Source of the DNA: an uncultured Clostridia bacterium
GTDB lineage: Bacteria > Bacillota > Clostridia > Oscillospirales > Ruminococcaceae
NCBI GenBank assembly: GCA_937894185.1
Contig: CALCSA010000208.1
Location: forward strand, 1 to 6,614
Length of the DNA: 6,614 nucleotides
Direction: 5' to 3'
This document shows positions 1 through 4,916 of this stretch, one piece after another. The notes beneath the pieces are model-generated. The model was not told the DNA's origin. It was given only the letters and a program-made list of their open reading frames with translations, and did not search any database. Made by a program: the position numbers and the translations under genes. Position 1 is the first letter of the stretch. Each line of letters opens with the position of its first letter.

Positions 1-195
1 GGGTCTGGTGGCAGGCGAAGCTTGGATGCTCACCTTGAGGATGGCCAGCACCATACCGATTGCAACGCCGATGACACAGGCTACTCCCGCCATAAACAGC
101 GTATTCTTCAGGCCCACCAGGTAGAACTTCCACCGGCTAGCCTCTAGAAAGGAAAAGTAAAAGGCGTCCCATATCCCATATAAGAACTTCATCAT
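1..195 (-). CDS. Amino acid ABC transporter permease, N-terminal fragment (cut by window edge)
   Basis: This is the start of the inner-membrane permease of a polar amino acid ABC importer. Only the first 65 codons are present; the frame stays open to base 1. The protein begins MMKFLYGIWDAF and reaches a long hydrophobic segment at residues 26-53. That segment contains GLKNTLFMAG followed by glycines spaced as in the first transmembrane helix of HisM/GlnP-type permeases (GLxxTL...G...G...A). The start at 195 is supported by GGAG 9 nt upstream (minus strand TTGGAGCGGGAACCT before ATG); a second ATG follows at once at 192. It lies 181 bp downstream of the substrate-binding-protein gene on the same strand, which is the usual order in these operons, and an ATPase gene would be expected next beyond the window. 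The family call is fairly sure. The substrate cannot be read from this fragment. Confidence 0.85.
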   Translation of the reverse strand, partial: MMKFLYGIWDAFYFSFLEASRWKFYLVGLKNTLFMAGVACVIGVAIGMVLAILKVSIQASPATRP

Positions 196-340
196 AGGTT
201 CCCGCTCCAAGAGTCAATGATAAATCCGGCAAGGCTTCTATCCGCGGCCGTTGCGCCGCTGAACATCTGCACCGGATGCAAGGCCGATTCGCTCCCCGTT
301 TTTCCACGGGGTTCACATTCTGTGAATAGACAGGAAACAA
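196..340 (-). other. Hairpin-rich operon spacer between binding-protein and permease genes
   Basis: This part of the 181-bp intercistronic gap shows no convincing ORF but has three further small inverted repeats. They are TTCAC/GTGAA (312-316/322-326), CCCCGT/ACGGGG (294-299/306-311, 6-nt loop) and GCGGC/GCCGC (244-248/255-259, 6-nt loop). Together with the 341-363 hairpin they make a chain of stem-loops. They may protect the 3' end of the binding-protein message after processing. Each stem is short, so any one could be chance. Confidence 0.4.
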
Positions 341-363
341 GGGCAGGTGGCTTTCCCCTGCCC
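341..363 (-). terminator. Hairpin between binding-protein and permease genes (partial terminator or processing signal)
   Basis: A 7-bp perfect stem, GGGCAGG (341-347) with CCTGCCC (357-363), encloses a 9-nt loop. Two more G-C pairs can form inside with a bulged base. It starts 13 bp past the stop codon of the binding-protein gene. On the minus strand it is followed by TTGTTTCC, a poor T-tract, so termination is probably incomplete. Such leaky hairpins between a binding protein and its permease commonly give excess binding protein. That role is inferred here. Confidence 0.55.
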
Positions 364-376
364 TGTGTTGCGTTAT

Positions 377-1219
377 TTAGTCGTTGGTCACGGTGTGATT
401 GACGGTAAATTCGTCGATCTTGCCGCTGTCAATCAGGTTCTGCAGCTCCTTGTTGATGGCCTCCAGCAGTGCGGTGTTGCCCTTTTGCACGGCAATGGCG
501 TACTCGTCAATCATCAGTTCCTGCTCCAGAATCTTCAACTCGCTGTTCTGGGCGATAAACTCCTGAGCCGGCAGAATATCCATGACAATGGCGTCGATTC
601 TGCCACTCAGCAGGTCGGTTACCCCTTCGAAGTACTTTTTGTACCGCTCGACCGTGGTATCCGGGTAGCTGTCGGTCAGCTCGTAGTCGGCGACGGTTCC
701 CATCTGAACGCCAACGCTTTTGCCGGCCAAATCGTCGGGGCCGTTGATGTCGGCGTTATCGCTTTTCACCACGATGATCTGCTTGGAGGTGGCGTAGGGA
801 ACGGTGAAGTCAACCTGCTTGGAACGTTCGGAGTCCACGGTCATGCCGGCAGCGCCAAAATCGATGCGGCCCGACTGCACCTCGGGGATGATGGCGTCAA
901 AATCCATCTCCTGAATTTCCAGCTCCAGATCCAGCGCATCGGCAATGGCTTGGGCGATGTCGGGGTCAACGCCCACTACGTTTCCGGAATCATCGTAGTA
1001 CTCGTAGGGAGCAAAGCCGGCTTCGGTTCCCATAATCAGCGTGGTTTTGCCAGCCAGACCGCCTTCTTCGGCGGGAGAGGCTTCTCCTCCGGCAGATTCT
1101 GCCTGGGAGGTAGGCTGTGTGGTGGCATCCTGCGAAGGGGCTTCTTTTTTGCCGCAGCCGGCCAGAGCCAGCAGGGCTACCAGCATGAGTGCAAGTAAAA
1201 CGTTTAATTTCTTCATCAT
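377..1219 (-). CDS. Polar amino acid ABC transporter substrate-binding lipoprotein (SBP_bac_3 family)
   Basis: This is an extracytoplasmic lipoprotein that captures an amino acid and delivers it to the permease encoded downstream. Taking the start at 1219 gives 280 aa. The frame is open further up (to 1261), but GAGGAG lies 5 nt before ATG 1219 and 8 nt before ATG 1216, and only these starts put a signal peptide at the N-terminus. Residues 3-4 are Lys-Lys, 5-20 are hydrophobic, and the lipobox LAGC has its lipidated Cys at 22. A Ser/Ala/Glu/Gln-rich tether (23-53) leads into the binding domain. The hallmark GAAGMT (122-127) is followed by Arg132, the expected carboxylate-binding Arg. Asp214 in the AIVMD segment fits the usual amino-group contact. 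The length is normal for the family. The ligand (glutamine, another polar amino acid or cystine) cannot be decided from the sequence. Confidence 0.93.
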   Translation of the reverse strand: MMKKLNVLLALMLVALLALAGCGKKEAPSQDATTQPTSQAESAGGEASPAEEGGLAGKTTLIMGTEAGFAPYEYYDDSGNVVGVDPDIAQAIADALDLELEIQEMDFDAIIPEVQSGRIDFGAAGMTVDSERSKQVDFTVPYATSKQIIVVKSDNADINGPDDLAGKSVGVQMGTVADYELTDSYPDTTVERYKKYFEGVTDLLSGRIDAIVMDILPAQEFIAQNSELKILEQELMIDEYAIAVQKGNTALLEAINKELQNLIDSGKIDEFTVNHTVTND

Positions 1220-1269
1220 ACAATCTCCTCTGATCGGATTCGCATAGGTCCAAGATTTCATGTAATTTT

Positions 1270-1289
1270 ATACTGTTGGGTTGCAGTAT
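1270..1289 (-). promoter_or_regulatory. Dyad at the predicted transcription start (operator or 5' mRNA hairpin)
   Basis: A perfect 6-bp inverted repeat, ATACTG (1270-1275) and CAGTAT (1284-1289) with an 8-bp spacer, sits at the predicted +1 just downstream of the -10 box. The geometry fits either a repressor operator or a hairpin at the 5' end of the message. No regulator gene is visible nearby. Confidence 0.4.
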
Positions 1290-1294
1290 TCCTT

Positions 1295-1322
1295 ATTATA
1301 CACATCCCACAGAATTTTGCAA
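1295..1322 (-). promoter_or_regulatory. Sigma-A-type promoter of the amino acid transporter operon
   Basis: On the minus strand, a perfect -10 TATAAT (1295-1300) lies 16 bp from TTGCAA (1317-1322, 4 of 6 matches to the -35 consensus). The predicted start point is near 1288, giving a 5' leader of about 70 nt before the binding-protein ATG. The promoter lies downstream of the coat-operon terminator, so the transporter is transcribed independently of the coat genes. Confidence 0.7.
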
Positions 1323-1430
1323 GGGTAAACTTAGTATATTCTTGCGTGATGTGCGAATTTTTATGCAACATTGCAAAAGTGAGGAAAGCCTTGTCTCCAG
1401 CTTTGGTGAACTTTTTTCCTTCCTTGCGGT

Positions 1431-1471
1431 AAAAAAGGAACAGGGTCGGCACCATCTGCCGACCCTGTTCC
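1431..1471 (-). terminator. Strong rho-independent terminator of the spore coat operon
   Basis: This is a perfect 14-bp stem. GGAACAGGGTCGGC (1437-1450) pairs with 1458-1471 across a 7-nt loop, and on the minus strand it is followed immediately by six Ts (1431-1436). It starts 8 bp after the stop codon of the 88-aa coat gene. It separates the coat operon from the transporter promoter. Confidence 0.92.
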
Positions 1472-1479
1472 CGGTTTAG

Positions 1480-1746
1480 CTATAGGCTGACGTTGAGATA
1501 CTTCTGTTTTGCTTCGTTGATCTTGGTTATTTCCGCCGCTTCGGTCTGATACCAGCCCCGCTTCTGCATTTCGGTGAACACGTCGTGCTGAATCTGATGC
1601 TCTTCGTTGAGAATGTTCATCATATCGGTCTTTAGGCTGGGGCAGGCGCACTCGTTAGCATAGTTGTTGTAAACGCCGGTGATGTTTTTCTGGCTGGAGA
1701 GGACATCGGTCATCATATCCTTATCAGCAAATCCTTGGTTAGCCAT
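1480..1746 (-). CDS. CotF-family spore coat protein
   Basis: This is an 88-aa helical protein of the CotF/COG5577 spore coat family, expected in the coat of the endospore. Visible features are a helix starting DKDMMTDVLSSQK (8-20), then NNYANECACPSLK (27-39), then NEEHQIQHDVFTEMQKRGWY (47-66). The Glu/His-rich second helix and the RGWY turn are typical of this family, which resembles a ferritin-like helical hairpin. The short length is usual for clostridial members, while B. subtilis CotF is about twice as long. The start is well fixed by AGGAGGG 8 nt upstream. It follows the 61-aa gene by only 15 bp and ends at a strong terminator, so the two form one operon. Regulation by a sporulation sigma factor is expected but not demonstrated by the sequence. 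Confidence 0.9.
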   Translation of the reverse strand: MANQGFADKDMMTDVLSSQKNITGVYNNYANECACPSLKTDMMNILNEEHQIQHDVFTEMQKRGWYQTEAAEITKINEAKQKYLNVSL

Positions 1747-1761
1747 TCTCTCTACTCCCTC

Positions 1762-1947
1762 CTAGCTCAGATGACCCATCAGGGTATTAAAGTGATTCTG
1801 GTGCTTGCAGGCAATATCCTCGCACTTTTGCTTGAGCACCATATCCTGGGTATTTTGCGCGTACATCTTGTACTTTTTAATCAGGTTTTCTTCCACTCCC
1901 AGCTGGTCTTTGATCGCGGAAAGCTCTTTGGTCGTTAAATTGGGCAT
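1762..1947 (-). CDS. Small helical spore-coat-associated protein (CotF-operon partner)
   Basis: This 61-aa protein begins MPNLTTKELSAIKDQ. The frame continues upstream to 2079, but a textbook AGGAGG lies 8 nt before ATG 1947, and the upstream part is basic, unconvincing and overlaps the leader hairpin. The sequence is almost wholly helical: residues 6-31 (ELSAIKDQ...EENLIKKYKMYAQ) and 34-59 (QDMVLKQKCEDIACKHQNHF). Glu19/Glu20 and the KHQNHF segment resemble the helical hairpin of ferritin-like coat proteins, and similar 60-70-aa proteins commonly precede cotF-like genes in Clostridia. It is the first gene of the operon. Assignment to the coat rests mainly on context and on weak resemblance to the neighbouring 88-aa protein. 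Confidence 0.75.
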   Translation of the reverse strand: MPNLTTKELSAIKDQLGVEENLIKKYKMYAQNTQDMVLKQKCEDIACKHQNHFNTLMGHLS

Positions 1948-1971
1948 GGTTAGATCCTCCTTTTCAGAGAA

Positions 1972-2043
1972 TTGTGCCGCAGCCGATGCAAAAACACGGC
2001 CAAAATACAAGGCCAGTTTTTTTGCGATTCTTCCGCGGCACAA
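1972..2043 (-). repeat. Large imperfect hairpin in the leader of the coat operon
   Basis: The outer arms TTGTGCCGC (1972-1980) and GCGGCACAA (2035-2043) match perfectly over 9 bp. Inside, GCAAAAAC (1988-1995) faces GTTTTTTTGC (2016-2025) with two bulged Ts, and GGCC (1998-2001) pairs with GGCC (2011-2014) over a 9-nt loop. The structure ends 11 bp before the AGGAGG of the 61-aa coat gene. It is probably a structured 5' UTR, and no known riboswitch class was recognised. Confidence 0.5.
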
Positions 2044-2046
2044 ATT

Positions 2047-2056
2047 TAGTTTGCCC
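2047..2056 (-). promoter_or_regulatory. Possible sporulation-sigma -10 element upstream of the coat genes
   Basis: The minus strand reads GGGCAAACTA, which fits the general pattern of forespore sigma-F/sigma-G -10 elements. Transcription would start at about 2040, at the edge of the leader hairpin. No good -35 is visible 14-17 bp upstream, so this is a weak suggestion only. Confidence 0.22.
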
Positions 2057-2119
2057 GCCTGCCATTTGAATAACAGCAATTTTTATTTATAAAATTTGTT
2101 AATTTGTCATTATATGTAG

Positions 2120-2148
2120 AAAAAAATCCCCCGCGCGGGAGGATTTTT
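2120..2148 (-). terminator. rho-independent terminator of rnpB
   Basis: On the minus strand AAAAATCC, a bulged T, then CCC pairs with GGGGGATTTTT around a GCGC loop, and the T-tract continues the stem. It lies directly after the 3' strand of helix P1 of RNase P RNA. Because the stem is flanked by As on one side and Ts on the other, it can work in both directions. Confidence 0.8.
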
Positions 2149-2150
2149 CG

Positions 2151-2493
2151 GTGCGACCAAGCATATAAGCCGGGTTCTGTATTGGGAAACGATCTATCTG
2201 CGCCCTGCGTCGCCGCGGGACGTCAAGCCACCTTTCGAAGGCCCGGCGGGCCGCCGCATTGCCTCCTGTCGGTGTTGCTCCGGATAGGGTTTACACAGCG
2301 ATACAGTCTCCTGCACCCTGGTGAGCTCTTACCTCGCCTTTTCACCCTTACTCTTTATAAAAAAGAGCGGTAATTTTCTGTTGCACTAGCCCTAAGGTCG
2401 CCCTCGGCTGCCATTAACAGCTATCCTGCCCTGCGGAGCCCGGACTTTCCTCCAAAGGTTTTAGCCTTCGGCCGCTTCCTTGCTTGCTCGCCT
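2151..2493 (-). ncRNA. rnpB: RNase P RNA (bacterial, apparently class A)
   Basis: This is the catalytic RNA of ribonuclease P, which removes the 5' leader from tRNA precursors. The minus strand shows the universal landmarks in order: GAGGAAAGTCCGGGCTCC near the 5' end, then GCAGGGCAG, GAGGGCGACC, GGTAAGAGC, ATCCGGAGCAA, AGATAGAT, and near the 3' end ACAGAACCCGGCTTAT. The ends form helix P1: GCGAGCAAGC (2482-2491) with GCTTGGTCGC (2153-2162), 9 of 10 pairs. The total of about 340 nt is normal. The TATCCGGAGCAA block after the L15 region fits class A better than the class B of Bacilli. In loop L15 the expected GGU appears as UGU (2293-2295). Ends are estimated from P1 and the promoter. The apparent ORF across this region on the other strand is not real. 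Confidence 0.96.
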
Positions 2494-2497
2494 GTTT

Positions 2498-2526
2498 AGT
2501 ATACCCCATCCAGTACGGTTTGACAA
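2498..2526 (-). promoter_or_regulatory. Sigma-A-type promoter of rnpB
   Basis: Minus-strand TTGTCA (2521-2526) and TATACT (2498-2503) are separated by the ideal 17 bp, and each matches consensus at 5 of 6 positions. The predicted start (about 2491-2492) coincides with the 5' strand of helix P1, which supports both calls. Confidence 0.85.
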
Positions 2527-2651
2527 GAGTCTGGCCGGTGGAACATCCCGCCAATTTTGGCCTGGAAAGGCAGCGCAAAAAACTTTGCCGCCGGCAGTTC
2601 CTCCGCAGGTGCCGCAGCCTTGTTGGGTGCAGAGGGCATCGGCCTTTTCAG
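2527..2651. other. Spacer between divergent rnpB and metG promoters
   Basis: This 125-bp GC-rich stretch lies between the two back-to-back -35 boxes. It forms the core of the 344-bp gene-free gap between rnpB and metG. Short frames cross it, but none has a ribosome binding site or a recognisable product. No operator or repeat stands out. Confidence 0.5.
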
Positions 2652-2680
2652 TTGATAATGCCGCCAAAAAGTGGTATAAT
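2652..2680 (+). promoter_or_regulatory. Near-consensus sigma-A-type promoter of metG
   Basis: TTGATA (2652-2657), a 17-bp spacer, then perfect TATAAT (2675-2680). The predicted start is about 2687, giving a 150-nt leader before metG. This is the strongest promoter-like sequence in the window. Confidence 0.85.
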
Positions 2681-2713
2681 ATTCGCTATATAGTCATCTT
2701 TCTCCATGGCAGC

Positions 2714-2741
2714 ACCCGCAGCATGGCAAAGCGGGTTTTTT
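2714..2741 (+). terminator. Early intrinsic-terminator-like hairpin in the metG leader (attenuator candidate)
   Basis: ACCCGC (2714-2719) pairs with GCGGGT (2731-2736) over an 11-nt loop, followed by TTTTTT (2736-2741). It lies only about 27 nt after the predicted start point and about 97 nt before the metG ATG, so it would have to be read through or controlled for metG to be expressed. No T-box (AGGGTGGNACCGCG) or SAM-I riboswitch core was found. A short stem CCATG (2704-2708)/CATGG (2722-2726) can form together with it as a pseudoknot. Confidence 0.55.
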
Positions 2742-2837
2742 AAAGTGAAATTTTCTATCTTCCCATGTTGCGTTGGGGATAAAAGTTCCATGACACATCA
2801 AACCTGGGGATTTCCCAAGTCTTAGGAGGATCAATCC

Positions 2838-4793
2838 ATGAAAGGCAAGTTCTACATTACTACGCCCATCTACTATCCATCCGACAAGCTTCATATCGGC
2901 CACAGCTACACCACGGTGGTCTGCGACGCTGTAGCCCGGTATAAGCGAATGCAGGGGTTTGATGTGTTTTACCTCACCGGTACCGACGAGCACGGCCAGA
3001 AAATCGAATCCAAGGCCAAGGAGGCCGGTGTTTCCCCCAAAGAATACGTGGACCATATTGTGGAAAGCATCAAGGAACTCTGGGAGCTGATGGGGATTTC
3101 CTACGACCGCTTTATTCGCACCACCGATGATTACCACGTAGCCAGTGTGCAGAAGATTTTCAAGGCTCTTTACGACAAAGGGGAAATCTACAAAGGACAC
3201 TATCAGGGCCACTACTGCAAGCCCTGCGAGAGCTTTTGGACCGACAGCCAGCTGGCAGACGGCAACTGCCCCGACTGCGGCCGCCCGGTGGAGCAGGCCA
3301 AGGAGGAAGCCTACTTCTTCCGGCTGAGCAACTACACCGACCGGATTTTGCAGCTTTATCGGGATCATCCCGATTTCCTGCAGCCTCAAAGCCGGGTGAA
3401 CGAGATGGTCAACAACTTCTTAAAGCCGGGGCTGGAGGACCTTTGTGTTTCCCGCACCAGCTTCAGCTGGGGAGTGCCCGTCACCTTTGACCCCGGCCAT
3501 GTGGTCTATGTCTGGGTGGACGCTCTTTCCAACTACATCACCGCTTTGGGATACGGAAACGACCGCTTCCACGACTTTGACAAGTACTGGCCCGCCGATG
3601 TCCATATGATGGCCAAGGAGATCATCCGCTTCCACTCCATCATCTGGCCCGCCCTGCTGATGGCTCTGGACCTTCCCCTGCCCAAAAAGGTATACGGCCA
3701 CGGCTGGCTCCTCTTTGACGGGGACAAGATGAGCAAATCCAAGGGCAACGTGGTGGACCCCATCGTTCTCTGCAAGCGCTACGGGGTGGACGCCCTGCGG
3801 TACTTCCTCCTCCGGGAGGTTCCCTTTGGACAGGACGGCTCCTTTACCAACGAGGCCCTTATCTCCCGCATCAACTCCGATCTGGCAAACGATCTGGGGA
3901 ATCTGGTGTCCCGGTCGGTGGCCATGGCGGAAAAGTACTTTCCAAAGGGCTTGCCGGCAGACCGTTTGCTTCAGCCGGTGGACGACAGTCTGATTTCCAT
4001 GGCGACAGCCCTTCGCCCCTTTGTGGAGGAGCAGTGTGACAACCTGCAGATTCCCACCGCCATCGGGGAAATCTTTAAGTTTATTTCCCGCACCAACAAG
4101 TATATCGACGAGACAGCCCCTTGGGTACTGGCCAAAAACGAGGCGGACCGCCCCCGGCTGGCTACCGTACTCTACAACCTGCTGGAAAGTATTCGAATTG
4201 CCGCCGTCCTGCTCACTCCCTTTATGCCCCACACCTCCCCTAAGATTTTCGCCCAGATCGGGGCCGGGGAGGACGCCACTACTTGGGAAAGCGCCGGAAC
4301 CTTTGGGCTGCTGTCCCCTACCGCCAAGGTAGAGAAGGGTGAGGCCCTCTTTCCCCGGATTGATGTAGAGAAAGAGCTGGCCGAGTTGGAGACCCTTTCT
4401 GCCAAGCCCTCCAAGGTGGAGGCGCCTGTTCCTGCTAAGAAGGAGGACAAAAAGCCGGAGGGGGTAGCTTCCCTCATCGACATCGGCGACTTTGCCAAGG
4501 TAGAGCTGCGGGTGGCCAAGGTGGCAGCCTGTGAGCCGGTGGAAAAATCCGATAAGCTGCTAAAGCTCCAGCTGGAGGACGGCACCGGAACCCGTCAGGT
4601 GGTCAGCGGAATCCGCCAGTGGTACACTCCCGAGGACCTGATCGGCAAAAAGCTGGTGCTGGTGGCCAACCTCAAACCGGCCAAGCTCCGGGGGGTGGAA
4701 AGTCAGGGGATGATTTTGGCGGCCGATCACGGGGACACCGCCCGGGTTATCTTTGTGGACAGCGATCTGCCCACCGGTTCCAAGATACGGTAA
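2838..4793 (+). CDS. metG: Methionyl-tRNA synthetase (class I, with C-terminal tRNA-binding domain)
   Basis: This cytoplasmic enzyme charges tRNA-Met with methionine using ATP, for both initiation and elongation. The length of 651 aa is typical. The Rossmann catalytic domain carries the HIGH motif (His19-His22) and KMSKS (297-301). The inserted zinc-knuckle domain has CKPC (Cys127, Cys130) and CPDC (Cys144, Cys147), a one-zinc arrangement. The helical anticodon-binding domain shows NLVSR (355-359) and the APWVLAK segment with Trp429, which lies in the region that reads the CAU anticodon. After a charged Lys/Pro/Glu/Ala linker (about 521-541) comes a Trbp111/EMAP-II-like OB-fold (545-651) with VVSGI, LVANLKPAKLRG and SQGMILAA, which dimerises and binds tRNA. 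The start is fixed by AGGAGG 8 nt upstream. All catalytic motifs are intact. Confidence 0.98.
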   Translation: MKGKFYITTPIYYPSDKLHIGHSYTTVVCDAVARYKRMQGFDVFYLTGTDEHGQKIESKAKEAGVSPKEYVDHIVESIKELWELMGISYDRFIRTTDDYHVASVQKIFKALYDKGEIYKGHYQGHYCKPCESFWTDSQLADGNCPDCGRPVEQAKEEAYFFRLSNYTDRILQLYRDHPDFLQPQSRVNEMVNNFLKPGLEDLCVSRTSFSWGVPVTFDPGHVVYVWVDALSNYITALGYGNDRFHDFDKYWPADVHMMAKEIIRFHSIIWPALLMALDLPLPKKVYGHGWLLFDGDKMSKSKGNVVDPIVLCKRYGVDALRYFLLREVPFGQDGSFTNEALISRINSDLANDLGNLVSRSVAMAEKYFPKGLPADRLLQPVDDSLISMATALRPFVEEQCDNLQIPTAIGEIFKFISRTNKYIDETAPWVLAKNEADRPRLATVLYNLLESIRIAAVLLTPFMPHTSPKIFAQIGAGEDATTWESAGTFGLLSPTAKVEKGEALFPRIDVEKELAELETLSAKPSKVEAPVPAKKEDKKPEGVASLIDIGDFAKVELRVAKVAACEPVEKSDKLLKLQLEDGTGTRQVVSGIRQWYTPEDLIGKKLVLVANLKPAKLRGVESQGMILAADHGDTARVIFVDSDLPTGSKIR

Positions 4794-4797
4794 TTTC

Positions 4798-4837
4798 CAA
4801 GCGGGCATCCGGTATCCAGCGGTGGCCCGCTTGCTTT
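4798..4837 (+). terminator. Weak terminator-like hairpin after metG
   Basis: CAAGCGGGC (4798-4806) pairs perfectly with GCCCGCTTG (4825-4833), a 9-bp stem with an 18-nt loop that may hold inner pairs. The tail CTTTAT is a poor T-tract. Read-through into cls is likely, and no convincing separate promoter for cls is visible in 4838-4900. Confidence 0.5.
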
Positions 4838-4916
4838 ATAACCAAGAAGCATTCCACCGGAATTTATATCATCCCTATCTACAGAGCATTGCTGCATTTC
4901 AAAGGAGTTTTGCAGT

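Noticed and set aside
347..1198. 283-codon plus-strand ORF opposite the binding-protein gene
   Set aside because: It is antisense to a clear lipoprotein gene, has no ribosome binding site, and its Gly/Val/His-rich composition is typical of a codon-bias shadow.
1948..2079. N-terminal extension of the 61-aa coat-operon protein to 105 aa
   Set aside because: The extension is basic and unlike coat proteins and overlaps the leader hairpin, while an ideal AGGAGG at 8 nt marks the internal ATG at 1947.
2104..2373. 89-codon plus-strand ORF over the rnpB region
   Set aside because: It overlaps the rnpB terminator and conserved RNase P RNA blocks on the other strand, so it is a non-coding artefact.
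2706..2825. 39-codon upstream ORF (MAAPAAWQSG...) in the metG leader, in frame with metG, with its TAG overlapping the metG ribosome binding site
   Set aside because: No Shine-Dalgarno precedes its ATG, the start is only about 20 nt from the predicted mRNA end, and a frame of this length is expected by chance. It has no run of Met codons as an attenuation peptide would.
2686..2837. T-box or SAM-I riboswitch ahead of metG
   Set aside because: The leader is too short, and neither the T-box antiterminator sequence nor the SAM-I core is present.
2694..4232. Two long minus-strand ORFs (231 and 270 codons) opposite metG
   Set aside because: Both are shadows of the high-GC third codon positions of metG, with no motifs and no initiation signals.
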